DNA from: Marinobacter sp. S6332
GTDB lineage: Bacteria > Pseudomonadota > Gammaproteobacteria > Pseudomonadales > Oleiphilaceae
DNA length: 64,000 nt
Reading direction: 5' to 3'
NCBI RefSeq assembly: GCF_023016045.1
Contig: NZ_JALKAP010000011.1
Span: 1-64,000, forward strand
The translations under genes and the position numbers were made by a program. The notes beneath the pieces are model-generated. The model did no database searches, had not been told where the DNA came from, and saw only the letters and a program-made list of their open reading frames with translations. Position 1 is the first letter of the stretch. Each line of letters starts with the position of its first letter. Below, piece by piece: positions 16,096-26,037 of the stretch.

Positions 16096-17175
16096 ATGTC
16101 AGAAGCCAAAGTGGAGGGCTCAGATACTTGGGCCGACCCGGTCATCAAGTATGGCATTGCGCCTGAAACTCTAGAGGGACCTAATACAGTTGGGCATCGC
16201 TTTGAGGTAAGCCAGCAGCTGCCCTGGCCGGATCATCTGTCGGCGTCTCGCAAGGCAGCGGAGGCCGGAATGCTTGCCGCCCAGCAGGAGACTCAGTGGC
16301 TAATAAGGCAGCTGACAGCTCGCGTTAAGGAGGCGTATGCATATTGGTGGTATACCAATGAAGCGATCAATCTCCATCATGAGACACGCGCTTTGGTAGA
16401 GCAACTGGCCACCGTAACGGAACAGAGGCTTGACTATGGCATCGGCTCGCAAAGTGAAATGCTCAGGGTCAAAACGGAGTTGGACACTCTAGATGCCAGA
16501 CTAGTAGAGCTGCAAGCGGAAAAGGCCGGGCTAGCCAGCGACCTGATTCCTCTGCTTGGGCGTCGTCCGACGGGGGCCAGTTTGCAACTGACGGAGGCAT
16601 CTGAAACGCTTCTGTTCGCCGATGGACAGTTGGAACCAGATCATCCGCTGATTCGGGCAGCCGAGGCAAGGGAAGCCGAGGCGCGCGCGCGGCTGGATGT
16701 TGCCGAAGTCGATCGTAGACCTACGTTCACAGCTAATGCCGGCTATAACAGCCTGTGGGCTGACGAGAGAAAACGTTGGGTCGTCGGCATTGGCGTTCGG
16801 ATTCCATTTAGTGGGCAGCGCCAGCACAGCGCCGTTCGAAAGGCGACTGCCGAAGCCTCACAAAAACGATGGCTGGCCACTCAGGCTCAGCGGGAATGGC
16901 GGGCTTCGATCGCTAAACTGAGGGCAAGCGTTGAGGCCGGCCATGGTCGCCTGAACATCCTCAACGAGCGACACTTGCCAAACCAGCGCGCGCACTGGGA
17001 AGCCAGTCTGAACGAGCTGGCCAGTGGCACTGGCAGACTGGAGGACGCAATAAATAGCGCAAGACAGCTTACTGGGGTCAAACTCCGTCGAGCTGGGGTG
17101 ATCCGTGATCTATATAGTGCCTCGGCCGGATACGAAGCCCTGATACCGGTGCGTACTATCAATGCGTTAAATTAA
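16096..17175 (+). pseudogene. Second CzcC-like outer membrane efflux gene, lacking its 5' end
   Basis: A plus-strand frame from about 16096 encodes 359 residues of a TolC/CzcC-type protein: DPVIKYGIAPETLEGPNTVG, FEVSQQLPWPDHLSASRKAA, and helical repeats to AGYEALIP. Full-length relatives have a signal peptide and about 60-70 more residues before this point. Here the frame runs back into the complement of the kinase 5' end, where the encoded residues (MSRRIPGTSG...) make no sense. Without a signal peptide it cannot reach the outer membrane. No adaptor or pump gene follows. It is therefore best seen as the remains of another efflux operon. Confidence 0.75.
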
Positions 17176-17187
17176 AGAGGTAATTCA

Positions 17188-17280
17188 ATGGTCAAGTCTT
17201 CGGGCATTTTGGATAGCACCAGAAAGTTCCATTCCAAATGCCCGAAGACTCGAAAAAACCACTTGGACCAAAACTCATGA
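17188..17280 (+). CDS. Possible 30-residue ORF after the truncated efflux gene
   Basis: ATG at 17188, preceded by AAAGAGG at suitable spacing, opens 30 codons (MVKSSGILDSTRKFHSKCPK...) ending in TGA at 17280. Most of the frame lies inside a long inverted repeat, so it may be only the stub of a following operon gene. I do not recognise it. Confidence 0.25.
   Translation: MVKSSGILDSTRKFHSKCPKTRKNHLDQNS
17195..17250. repeat. Long inverted repeat (18-19 bp arms)
   Basis: AGTCTTCGGGCATTTTGGA (17195-17213) and TCCAAATGCCCGAAGACT (17233-17250) are complementary except for one extra T, with a 19-base loop. No T run follows on either strand, so this is not a standard terminator. The 264 bases from 17281 to the argH start hold no recognisable gene. 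Confidence 0.8.
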
Positions 17281-17544
17281 ACCTTCCTGAATGTTCGCTT
17301 TGCGACCTTTACGAACGATTTTAGGCTTTAGGAAAATTTTCCCCATGCCGAGTTCGAACAGCCACCACCCAAGATATGTTTGGCAACCCCCAGTCGTCCT
17401 ACGATATTTAGCGCGATTCCAGAATCTTGAAGCGTTACAATGAGGACAAAATTACCCGAAAAATAGCAAAAAGTGTCACTTTTACAATTCCACGTAAAAA
17501 CAGACGCTTAAGCAAAAGTTACATGTTACTATAGGACTAAAGAG

Positions 17545-18948
17545 ATGACGGACCAGAAAAAACCTGATCAGGCCACAAGCTCCGAAAAACCTTGGGGTGG
17601 GCGCTTCAGCGAACCTACAGACGCATTTGTGGAGCGCTTTACCGCATCTGTAGGGTTTGATCAGCGCCTGTACCACCACGACATCACCGGCTCTATTGCT
17701 CACGCGACCATGCTCTCTGAAGTTGGCGTGCTCACTGTGGAGGAGCGCGACAGTATAATTGACGGCCTGAATGGGGTGAAAGAAGACATTGAAGCAGGGC
17801 GCTTCGAGTGGTCAGTAAGCCTTGAAGACGTGCACATGAATATAGAAGCCCAGCTGACTAAGCGTATTGGCATCACCGGTAAAAAGCTGCACACCGGGCG
17901 CAGTCGGAACGATCAGGTAGCTACGGACATCCGCCTTTACCTGCGCGATGAAATCGATGTGATTGCGGAGGAGCTCCGTCGTTTGCAAACAGGGCTGTTG
18001 GATCTGGCGGAGCGTGAAGCCGATACCATCATGCCCGGCTTTACCCACCTTCAAACAGCTCAGCCGGTAACCTTCGGGCACCATCTGCTGGCTTGGTATG
18101 AAATGCTCGTGCGTGATGCTGAGCGTTTGCAAGATTGCCGCAAGCGGGTGAACGTGATGCCTCTGGGCGCGGCAGCTTTGGCTGGCACCACTTACCCCAT
18201 TGACCGGGCCATGACCGCTCGCCTGCTTGGCTTTGACCGGCCTACGGAAAACTCTCTCGATTCCGTCAGCGACAGGGATTTCGCCATCGAGTTTTGCAGC
18301 TTTGCGGCCCTGCTGATGACCCATCTCTCGCGCTTCAGCGAAGAGCTGGTGCTGTGGGCATCTGCTCAGTTTGACTTCATTGACTTGCCGGATCGCTTTT
18401 GTACTGGGTCTTCCATTATGCCGCAGAAGAAGAATCCGGATGTTCCGGAGCTTGTTCGTGGTAAGACCGGCCGGGTGAACGGCCATCTGATCAGCTTGCT
18501 TACTCTGATGAAAAGCCAGCCACTGGCCTACAACAAGGATAATCAGGAAGACAAGGAACCCTTGTTCGATACCGTGGATACCGTTAAGGGTTGCTTGAAG
18601 GCCTACGCAGACATGGTTCCGGCCATTCGCGCCAAGGCTGATAACATGCGCGTGGCGGCCAAACGCGGCTTCTCTACGGCGACGGATTTGGCTGATTATC
18701 TGGTTAAGAAGGGTATGCCTTTCCGCGATGCCCACGAAGTTGTCGGCAAGGCTGTGGCTTTCGGTGTGGATGAAGCGCGAGACCTTTCTGATATGACGCT
18801 GGAAGAGCTGAAACGCTTCTCCGACATAATAGGGGAGGATGTGTTTGATGTGCTGACGCTGGAAGGTTCTGTTCAGGCCCGTGATCATCTGGGCGGCACT
18901 GCGCCGAATCAGGTACGGGCAGCTGTTGCGCGCGCGCGTAAGCTGTAA
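17545..18948 (+). CDS. argH: Argininosuccinate lyase
   Basis: Last enzyme of arginine biosynthesis, splitting argininosuccinate into arginine and fumarate in the cytoplasm. At 467 residues it has the usual length. The fumarase/lyase superfamily signature [16 protein letters not shown] is present, as are the N-terminal WGGRF motif, [13 protein letters not shown] and the [12 protein letters not shown] segment with the catalytic His region. The ATG at 17545 follows TAAAGAG at good distance. It marks the return to ordinary core genes after the rearranged left segment. It is convergent with the GGDEF-EAL gene. Confidence 0.97.
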   Translation: MTDQKKPDQATSSEKPWGGRFSEPTDAFVERFTASVGFDQRLYHHDITGSIAHATMLSEVGVLTVEERDSIIDGLNGVKEDIEAGRFEWSVSLEDVHMNIEAQLTKRIGITGKKLHTGRSRNDQVATDIRLYLRDEIDVIAEELRRLQTGLLDLAEREADTIMPGFTHLQTAQPVTFGHHLLAWYEMLVRDAERLQDCRKRVNVMPLGAAALAGTTYPIDRAMTARLLGFDRPTENSLDSVSDRDFAIEFCSFAALLMTHLSRFSEELVLWASAQFDFIDLPDRFCTGSSIMPQKKNPDVPELVRGKTGRVNGHLISLLTLMKSQPLAYNKDNQEDKEPLFDTVDTVKGCLKAYADMVPAIRAKADNMRVAAKRGFSTATDLADYLVKKGMPFRDAHEVVGKAVAFGVDEARDLSDMTLEELKRFSDIIGEDVFDVLTLEGSVQARDHLGGTAPNQVRAAVARARKL

Positions 18949-18974
18949 GGCAGATTTCTTGAGTCTAACTAACC

Positions 18975-19002
18975 CCTGTGCTTATAGGGCTCTAAGCATA
19001 GG
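18975..19002. terminator. Inverted repeat between convergent argH and GGDEF-EAL genes
   Basis: CCTGTGCTTA (18975-18984) pairs with TAAGCATAGG (18993-19002) with one mismatch and an 8-base loop, and pairing can extend through flanking AACCC and GGGTT. It lies right at the stop of the minus-strand gene. Probable bidirectional terminator without a T run. Confidence 0.45.
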
Positions 19003-19003
19003 G

Positions 19004-21481
19004 TTAGCCGCCAATCCGTCCCGTGGAAAGATCTACAGCCACGGGCTTTAGCTCTGCGAGAGGTTTGGGCGGGCCAATTCTAAAACCCTGACCGTAGTGA
19101 ATGCCTAGAGTGCGGACCTTCCGGAGAATCTCGTCGTTTTCTATATAAGTCGCCACCGTTATTTTCCCCGCCTCTTGAGCGATCCGCTGCAGAGCTTCCA
19201 CCATTATTTGTTGAACGGGATCGTTTCCAAGCCGGAGCATTAGGCTACGATCGAGTTTGATAACGTCTACCGGCAACCTCGCTGCAAGGCTGAAGCTTTC
19301 CACCGAGGCGCCCGCACCGTCTAGAGCTATACGGCAACCAATCCGGTGTAGGTCGTCGCAGAGAACGGCCACCTCATCAGGGTATTGGGTGGCGTGGGCT
19401 TCGCGGATTTCAAAGCAGAAACTTTCAGTCGGGTAGTTTGTAACCCTGACTACAGACTCTACGAACTCCGCAAACGTGTCATCCAGAACGCTGGCAAGAG
19501 ACAGGTTGAACCCGCAGTATTTGAGTCTGGGTTCCAGCAGTCGGTGGTCGTCCAGCCAGCTGAGCGTTTGCAGAATCACTTGCCTGTCCAGCCGCTTTGC
19601 TAGATCAAACCGCTCCGCTGCCGGAAGAAACTGGTCCGGTTGCAGTCGTTGATCCTGCTTGTGGTAGCCGGGGATGCGGCAGAGAATTTCTATGTGGTCA
19701 CCCCAAGTAACACTGGCAACCGGCCTGAGTGACTGAAATTCAAGAACCAGCGATTGCTTCTCCAGCGCATTGCGTATCTGGTCGACGTATTCATTGCTGT
19801 CGTTGTTGTCTGAAAGGCGAGACGCGTGGGCGGTGTGAACTCGGTTGCGTCCCGATGTTTTCGCATCGTGGCATAGGTCTGCCGCTTGACCGAGTAGTTG
19901 TTCTGGGTCGGCAGGTGTTTTTTTGCCCATAATGAGCAAGCCGCCACTGGCGGTGGTTTGCAGTTGATGGCCCTGCCACTCGAAAACAAAGTTCTGGATG
20001 ACGTTTAGAGTGTCGTCTGCGAGCTTACGGGCGTCAGATTCTGTACAGTTTTCAATGAGCAACGCGAAGGTGTCACCGGAAAGCCGCGCCACAGTATCTT
20101 GTGGCCGGCTGCGAACATCGAGGGTGCCAGCTAATTCCCTTAGGTAGCGGTCGCAAGCGCCGTGGCCAGCAATACTATTGAAATGCCCAAATGCATCCAG
20201 GTTCAAATATAAAAGACTTGTGTCGCTGGCCCTGTCTTCTTTCTGCTCCAGACTGCGCTGGAGGCGGGCGATGAACTCTCTCCGGTTTGTTAATCCGGTT
20301 ATCGGGTCGTGCCGATAACGGTACTCGCTGTCACCGGAGTTGCTGGCGCGGTTGCTGATGTTACTGGCCACAACGACTGCGCCCGTGGTTTCGCCTTTGT
20401 CGGCATCCTTGCGGGTATTACGGCTTCCCGCTGGATGATCCGTCAAGCGCTGGTAATGGAACTCGTACACCGGCCACTCACCGCTTTGTTGGGTGATGGG
20501 CATGTCGACAACGAAGCTATCTTGTTCGAAAGCCCTGCGCCAAAGCCGTTCTGCCAAATGCCGCTCATTGGGGTGCTTTTTCAATAACTGGCTCAGGTTG
20601 TCGCCAACTCTGGGAGTAACGCCGTAGATGCTGGCAAATAGCCGAGCATAAGGCATGTTGAAGTGCAGCAGGTTCAGGTTTTTATCCACCGCTGCTATCA
20701 GCCCGGGGCTTGCCGCGGTAGTGGCGCTTAGGATTTTCTCAGCCCTGATACGGGCTTGGTCCTGTTGCATTTCGCCTGTGCGATCAATCAGGGTTCCACC
20801 CATTTTCCTTACTTTACCACCAACTTTGAGAGCGCGGCTGCTCAGGGTGGCACGGATCTTTTTTTCTTTGGCGGTAATCAGGTTTAAATCAATGGTGAAG
20901 GGCGCGCCGGTATGCGCACATCGGCGGAACAAAGCCCGAACGCGGTCCTGACCATTTGGACAATAAAATAGGGCCTGTTCAGGCGTAATGCCTGTGCCTG
21001 GCTTTAGCTCAAGCAACCGGTATAAACCCTCTGTCCAAATAATTTGGTTGCTGGCGATGTCCAGCTCCCAGATACCGAAGCCTGCAGCGCTCTCTGCGTA
21101 ACGAAGCAGGCGGGGATCTATGGCAGAGCTTGCCTCTTGGGTAATGCGGGCGCTGGCCGCTTCGTCTGAATCGCGCATACTGACACGCAATGAGAGGCTG
21201 GCCGTGTAGAAAAAGCCTTCTTTGTGGCGGAAGGTGACCATCACGGTTTGCCCGCTCTCTAAGCGATGCCGGTTCACGGGCGCGAAAGGGTCATCCTCTC
21301 TCGACGCTAATATTTTATGAGCTGCAACGCCTTGTAGCTCGCTGGCGTTGTACCCCAGTACTACCTCAGCATTATTGTCAGCGAATAGCACCTTACCTTC
21401 GTCGTCGACACGTAACAGGGTCTGATGATCGGAACCGGTGGATGTGTCGGCACGATAACGCTGTATGACAAACTCTTTCAC
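19004..21481 (-). CDS. PAS-GGDEF-EAL protein with degenerate catalytic motifs
   Basis: An 825-residue cytoplasmic signalling protein. PAS-like segments cover roughly residues 15-110, 125-235 and 245-350. A GGDEF domain follows (DPITGLTNRREF) in which the active-site motif reads SGDTF instead of GG(D/E)EF. The C-terminal EAL domain has EIL at the EAL position, and DGAG where active enzymes have DDFG. The KLD and QGF parts are kept. Both enzymatic activities are therefore probably lost; such proteins often act as c-di-GMP receptors or scaffolds. It lacks TM segments, so it is not LapD-like in topology. It is divergent from cyaA, 118 bases apart. Loss of activity is inferred from motifs. Confidence 0.88.
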   Translation of the reverse strand: MKEFVIQRYRADTSTGSDHQTLLRVDDEGKVLFADNNAEVVLGYNASELQGVAAHKILASREDDPFAPVNRHRLESGQTVMVTFRHKEGFFYTASLSLRVSMRDSDEAASARITQEASSAIDPRLLRYAESAAGFGIWELDIASNQIIWTEGLYRLLELKPGTGITPEQALFYCPNGQDRVRALFRRCAHTGAPFTIDLNLITAKEKKIRATLSSRALKVGGKVRKMGGTLIDRTGEMQQDQARIRAEKILSATTAASPGLIAAVDKNLNLLHFNMPYARLFASIYGVTPRVGDNLSQLLKKHPNERHLAERLWRRAFEQDSFVVDMPITQQSGEWPVYEFHYQRLTDHPAGSRNTRKDADKGETTGAVVVASNISNRASNSGDSEYRYRHDPITGLTNRREFIARLQRSLEQKEDRASDTSLLYLNLDAFGHFNSIAGHGACDRYLRELAGTLDVRSRPQDTVARLSGDTFALLIENCTESDARKLADDTLNVIQNFVFEWQGHQLQTTASGGLLIMGKKTPADPEQLLGQAADLCHDAKTSGRNRVHTAHASRLSDNNDSNEYVDQIRNALEKQSLVLEFQSLRPVASVTWGDHIEILCRIPGYHKQDQRLQPDQFLPAAERFDLAKRLDRQVILQTLSWLDDHRLLEPRLKYCGFNLSLASVLDDTFAEFVESVVRVTNYPTESFCFEIREAHATQYPDEVAVLCDDLHRIGCRIALDGAGASVESFSLAARLPVDVIKLDRSLMLRLGNDPVQQIMVEALQRIAQEAGKITVATYIENDEILRKVRTLGIHYGQGFRIGPPKPLAELKPVAVDLSTGRIGG

Positions 21482-21599
21482 TGGGCGGGGCCTCGGATGC
21501 TCTTAAGTGGACTTCGCTTTTGTTTTTCTGATGGTTTTGCAACGATGAGTTCATCATACTAATAAATAAACCGGAAAGAACCTCTCTCCCGGAGCTACC

Positions 21600-24470
21600 T
21601 TGACTGCCTATGCCAAACCAATAACCCTAGATTTTGATGAGGGTATTGACCGCAAAACCCTGCGCCGTCTGCGGGACAGGTTTCTTATGGTTAACCGCCA
21701 GCGTTGGCAGCGAGCCCACTCATCGCTTACTTACAGGCAGCAGGTGGTACTCGAAATTCTGCCTCTGGTATTTCATACAAACCACCCAGCATTGCCCGGC
21801 TATCTGGATGTTGATTGCCCCTATGGCCTGAACCACTATCAACCAGACGCCGCGACTATTGGCGCAGCGCGGCGTTTAGCACGAACTTTCAGCCTTCGGG
21901 ACGAGGGCAAACGTCGGCCCGATTTGCAATCGCTGTTCCTCATGGGTAGCCCCGGCACTCTGGGCCATTCAGTCGCCAGTGATCTGGATGTTTGGTTGTG
22001 CCATCGCGATGACCTCCCAGAACCGGGTATTCGTAATCTTGAGCGCAAGGCACAGAAGCTGACGGAGTGGGCGTCGTCTTTTGGTATCGAGCTGCATGTG
22101 TTTGTCTTTTCTGCTGCCGATTGGCGCGAAGGGCGGCAGCGTGCAGAGATAAGCGGCGAGAGCTGCGGTAGTGCCCAGCACTACCTCTTATTGGACGAGT
22201 TTTATCGTACCAGCATACATTTAGCCGGTTGTTACCCCCTTTGGTGGTTGATCCCCTCAGAACAGGAGCCGAACTATCGGGGCTGTGTAAACCGGCTGGT
22301 GGATTATCGTTTTATAAGGGGCGACGAATACATCGATTTTGGTGCCGTGCCGCTTATACCCCCCACTGAATTTCTCGGTGCGGGAGTGTGGCAACTCTAT
22401 AAGGGAATTGACGCGCCCTGGAAGTCGATTCTGAAACTGTTGTTGATTGAATGCTATGCCCAAACACAAGAGCTACCGGTGTTGTCTCGTGCTTTCAAGC
22501 AGGCAGTATTCAGCGGTATCACCGATGTGGATGTGTTGGACCCCTACGTGATGTTGTACCAGCGCCTTGAACACTGGTTAACCGAGACCGGAGCGGATGC
22601 CCGGCTGGATTTGGTCCGTCGCAGCTTGTACATCAAAGCAGGGTTGCCGCTCACTCGTATAGAGGGTGCGGGTGAGCAGGGGGCAGAAGTTTGGAGAGTC
22701 GGGTTACTACAGAGCCTGATAAACAGTTGGGGGTGGCAGAAAAAGCAGATTGAAGTGCTGGATAACCGACAGCGTTGGCGGGCGGAAGAAGTTGCATCCC
22801 TGCGCCGGGCGATGGTGTCCGAACTAACACACAGCTATCGACTGCTTTCGAAAATGGCTCGCGATGACGATGAGCAGTCAGCGATTAGTGCTAACGATCT
22901 CAACCTTCTTGGTCGAAAACTCTACGCTGCTTTTCAGCGGAAAGCCGGGAAGATTGAGCAGGTTAACCCTGGGTTGGCACCGTCGTTGGCCGAGGAAAAT
23001 CTTGCTTTTCACTATCAATCGGAACAGGGCGAGGCAGGGTCGGGGTGGCTGCTGTACCGTGATTTAGAAGACCCTTTGGATGCCTTCTGGCAAACGGTAA
23101 TAAGGCGTTCCGGTAATCTCGCAGAACTGGTGGCGTGGTGCTATCTCAACGGTTTGCTGACTCGTTCAACCCGCCTCAATGTTCGTGCTGGGCAGGGCAT
23201 TGCCTCTGTTAGTGAGTTGCGTGAAATGCTGGATGCGCTCGCAAGCTTTGTGCCTTTTCCTGTTGCGCCAGCAGCGCGCGAAGCTCTGGCCCGTGGCGTT
23301 CGCCCGCTGCGTAACCTTCTACTGATCAACGTGGGTGTTGATCCGCAGGCTCATCTTACAGAGTTGGGGCTGCACAAATTGAGTGCCCGGCACGATTCTC
23401 TGGGCTTTAGTGGTGGGCGAGAGAATCTGGTTGTTACCATCGATCAAATTACACTCAATAGCTGGCATGAGGTTAGTCTTCAGCATTACGCTTCCGGAGA
23501 CACGTTAATACAGTGTTTGAAGAATGTGCTTGCCTCAGTGGCATTGGCGCCCCACAACATTCCCGACATTAGCGTGCATAGCCACAATCGAGGACATGGC
23601 GGCGCCATCGCGCGCAGAGTGCGTGAGCTGTTTGCCGATGTGCTGCGCCAGTTTTTTGCGGGCGGTACCGGGCCGCACCCCTTGCGTTATGTTATTGAGA
23701 TGGATCGCCGGTACTTCATATTGGAGTTCAGTGGCTCAGAACCCAGTTTTATGGTGCTTGAAAGCTTGTCCGCACTGATGGATTGCCTCGCCCAGCCACG
23801 GGATATCTATCTGCCCATTGTTTTTGATCGCCATGCGGTGCTAGATCAACCGGCGCTACGGGCGGCCTGCCAAGCCAGTGAGCCGGACAGTATTCAGGTT
23901 TTTTATGTTATTCGCAGAGGGCAGGTTCAGATTCGGGTGATTGATGAGCGCGGCTCATTGTTCAGTTGGAATGAGCGGGTCACCAGTCGCCGCCATTTTA
24001 TGACACCCTTGCTGCGCTTTTTGGAAAACTTGGTGGAGCGGCGCACGCTGCGCACCAGCGAAGTGCCCGTTGCTCTGGCTGGAGTGCGTTGCTACGAACT
24101 GGTTTTAAATAACGGGCTTTGGCGGCCGGAATATCGACCGCAACCGGATATCGGGGGGCCGCTGGCGGGCTTTGAAGTGCAAGCCGTCGGCATTCAGGAA
24201 GGTGATAGCCGTGTTCGCTTTGATCTGTACTGCGCAGAGCAGGAATTTACTGTGCTCCAGTACGGCGACCAGCTCATTCGGGCGGTTGCCCACTACATAC
24301 ATTCGCTGCGCCAGAGTGGTGATCGCTATCCAATCCACTTAACGGACGTGCACTTGCCTCACGATTTGGATCCAAGGGTATATCAGCGCGACATACAGAC
24401 CAGTCAATACCTCTATTACCGCGCTTTTCTGGAGGATGCCTTAAACCGTGAATTTGGCACGTTTCAATAG
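21600..24470 (+). CDS. cyaA: Class I adenylate cyclase
   Basis: A 956-residue enterobacterial-type (class I) adenylate cyclase making cAMP for CRP-dependent control. The catalytic nucleotidyltransferase core is seen in LFLMGSPGTLGHSVASDLDV, with the GS and DLD motif, followed by VWQLYKGIDAPWKSILKLLL, a class signature. The C-terminal half is the regulatory domain. The start is TTG at 21600 with GGAG 6 bases upstream; E. coli cyaA also uses a UUG start, known to keep expression low. In Pseudomonas-type chromosomes cyaA lies near lysA-dapF as here. No clear CRP site was found in the 118-base divergent region. Confidence 0.95.
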   Translation: MTAYAKPITLDFDEGIDRKTLRRLRDRFLMVNRQRWQRAHSSLTYRQQVVLEILPLVFHTNHPALPGYLDVDCPYGLNHYQPDAATIGAARRLARTFSLRDEGKRRPDLQSLFLMGSPGTLGHSVASDLDVWLCHRDDLPEPGIRNLERKAQKLTEWASSFGIELHVFVFSAADWREGRQRAEISGESCGSAQHYLLLDEFYRTSIHLAGCYPLWWLIPSEQEPNYRGCVNRLVDYRFIRGDEYIDFGAVPLIPPTEFLGAGVWQLYKGIDAPWKSILKLLLIECYAQTQELPVLSRAFKQAVFSGITDVDVLDPYVMLYQRLEHWLTETGADARLDLVRRSLYIKAGLPLTRIEGAGEQGAEVWRVGLLQSLINSWGWQKKQIEVLDNRQRWRAEEVASLRRAMVSELTHSYRLLSKMARDDDEQSAISANDLNLLGRKLYAAFQRKAGKIEQVNPGLAPSLAEENLAFHYQSEQGEAGSGWLLYRDLEDPLDAFWQTVIRRSGNLAELVAWCYLNGLLTRSTRLNVRAGQGIASVSELREMLDALASFVPFPVAPAAREALARGVRPLRNLLLINVGVDPQAHLTELGLHKLSARHDSLGFSGGRENLVVTIDQITLNSWHEVSLQHYASGDTLIQCLKNVLASVALAPHNIPDISVHSHNRGHGGAIARRVRELFADVLRQFFAGGTGPHPLRYVIEMDRRYFILEFSGSEPSFMVLESLSALMDCLAQPRDIYLPIVFDRHAVLDQPALRAACQASEPDSIQVFYVIRRGQVQIRVIDERGSLFSWNERVTSRRHFMTPLLRFLENLVERRTLRTSEVPVALAGVRCYELVLNNGLWRPEYRPQPDIGGPLAGFEVQAVGIQEGDSRVRFDLYCAEQEFTVLQYGDQLIRAVAHYIHSLRQSGDRYPIHLTDVHLPHDLDPRVYQRDIQTSQYLYYRAFLEDALNREFGTFQ

Positions 24471-24566
24471 CCTGTCGTTCTCGCGGTGCAGGGTGAGGGT
24501 CAGGTATACTTTCACCATTACCAACTCTGGATATGAATTCTTAATATAAACTGAAAGGTGCCAAGT

Positions 24567-24746
24567 ATGCGGGCAGTGAACATGCCAATCGTGATACTGG
24601 TTGTGGCAACTGCGCTAGGTGGCTGCGGCCAAAAAGGGCCGCTATACCGGGAGAGTCCGGATGAATCCGGGCCTGCCGCCGGTAAACCCGTCAGCGCCGA
24701 AGCGCAAACCGAGCGCTCGGGCGACCGCAACTCAGGCGAGCAATAG
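24567..24746 (+). CDS. lptM: LptM (YifL-type) small lipoprotein
   Basis: A 59-residue lipoprotein. Its signal peptide ends in the lipobox ALGGC, directly followed by the family's conserved GQKGPLY. LptM helps assemble the LptD/E lipopolysaccharide transporter in the outer membrane. ATG 24567 has AAGG eight bases before it; a GTG three codons earlier is less likely. It precedes lysA as in many gammaproteobacteria. The mature tail is short, hydrophilic and disordered. Confidence 0.88.
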   Translation: MRAVNMPIVILVVATALGGCGQKGPLYRESPDESGPAAGKPVSAEAQTERSGDRNSGEQ

Positions 24747-24786
24747 TTCTACCGATACCAGCACCGTGACACGAATCAGGAATCAA

Positions 24787-26037
24787 ATGAACCATTTTAA
24801 CTACCGTGACGGCGAGCTTTACGCCGAAGATGTACCTGTCTCCTCCATTGCCGAACGCTTTGGTTCGCCAGCTTATGTATATTCCCGGGCGGCTCTTGAG
24901 CAGCATTACAAAGCCTATGACGACGCCCTGAAAGGACGCAAGCTTCTTGTTTGTTATGCCGTTAAAGCCAACAGTAATCTGGCTGTGCTGAATATACTTG
25001 CGCGCTTGGGCGCAGGCTTTGACATTGTCTCTGCCGGTGAGCTGGAACGGGTTCTGCGTGCTGGCGGCGATGCAAGCAAGGTTGTGTTTTCCGGCGTTGG
25101 AAAGCAGGAATGGGAAATGCGCCGGGCTTTGGAGGTGGGTGTTCGCTGCTTTAACGTGGAGTCTGATACCGAACTGGACAGGCTCAATGCGGTGGCTGGC
25201 GAGTTGGGTGTTAAAGCCCCCGTCTCGCTTCGTGTGAATCCGGATGTCGATGCCGGAACGCACCCATATATCTCTACGGGCCTGAAAGAGAACAAATTCG
25301 GTATTGATATCACCGAGGCGCCAGCAGTCTACGCGCGAGCAGCAACCCTGCCGAACTTGGATATCCAAGGCGTGGATTGCCACATAGGTTCGCAGCTTAC
25401 CTCTGTCTCTCCATTTATGGACGCCCTCGAGAGGGTCTTGGCACTGGTCGATGAATTAGCAAGAAGTGGCATCCATATCCGGCACCTTGATATGGGCGGT
25501 GGTCTGGGAGTTACCTATAATGATGAGCAGCCGCCCAAACCATCTGACTATGTGCGCGCTTTGGATGAGCGCATTGGTGACCGTAAGTTGGAGTTGGTCC
25601 TTGAGCCCGGGCGCTCCATTGCGGCGAATGCCGGCATCCTTATTACCCGTGTGGAATTTCTGAAGTGCACTGAACACCGCAATTTTGCGATTATTGATGC
25701 CGGCATGAATGACCTGATCCGCCCGGCGCTTTACAGCGCCTGGCAGGCCATTGTTCCAGTACAGTCTCATCTGGATGCGGAAGAAAAGGTCTGGGATTTG
25801 GTTGGTCCTGTGTGCGAAACCGGCGACTTTCTGGGCAAAGACCGTCCCCTCCGCCTTAATGCCGGGGACCTTTTGGCTGTGCGCTCTGCCGGTGCCTATG
25901 GCTTTGTGATGAGCTCCAACTACAACACCCGAAACCGTCCGCCTGAGCTGATGGTGGACGGTGATCAGGTCCACGTAGTTCGCCGTCGTGAAACCATTCA
26001 GGACCAGCTCGCGCCCGAAAACTGCCTGCCAGAATGA
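24787..26037 (+). CDS. lysA: Diaminopimelate decarboxylase
   Basis: PLP-dependent decarboxylation of meso-diaminopimelate to lysine, the last step of lysine synthesis. The 416-residue protein shows the PLP-lysine motif [16 protein letters not shown], the glycine-rich loop in MGGGLGV, EPGRSI, and the second active-site Cys in [10 protein letters not shown]. The reading frame is open 56 codons further upstream through the lptM gene, but the ATG at 24787 ([16 protein letters not shown]) matches family starts. It overlaps dapF by four bases as ATGA, so the two are coupled. Confidence 0.96.
   Translation: MNHFNYRDGELYAEDVPVSSIAERFGSPAYVYSRAALEQHYKAYDDALKGRKLLVCYAVKANSNLAVLNILARLGAGFDIVSAGELERVLRAGGDASKVVFSGVGKQEWEMRRALEVGVRCFNVESDTELDRLNAVAGELGVKAPVSLRVNPDVDAGTHPYISTGLKENKFGIDITEAPAVYARAATLPNLDIQGVDCHIGSQLTSVSPFMDALERVLALVDELARSGIHIRHLDMGGGLGVTYNDEQPPKPSDYVRALDERIGDRKLELVLEPGRSIAANAGILITRVEFLKCTEHRNFAIIDAGMNDLIRPALYSAWQAIVPVQSHLDAEEKVWDLVGPVCETGDFLGKDRPLRLNAGDLLAVRSAGAYGFVMSSNYNTRNRPPELMVDGDQVHVVRRRETIQDQLAPENCLPE

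Noticed and set aside
17812-18888. 358-codon frame opposite argH
   Set aside because: Long open antisense frames are common in GC-rich genes; argH is unmistakable.
24691-25383. 230-codon frame opposite lysA
   Set aside because: Antisense to conserved lysA; no supporting features.
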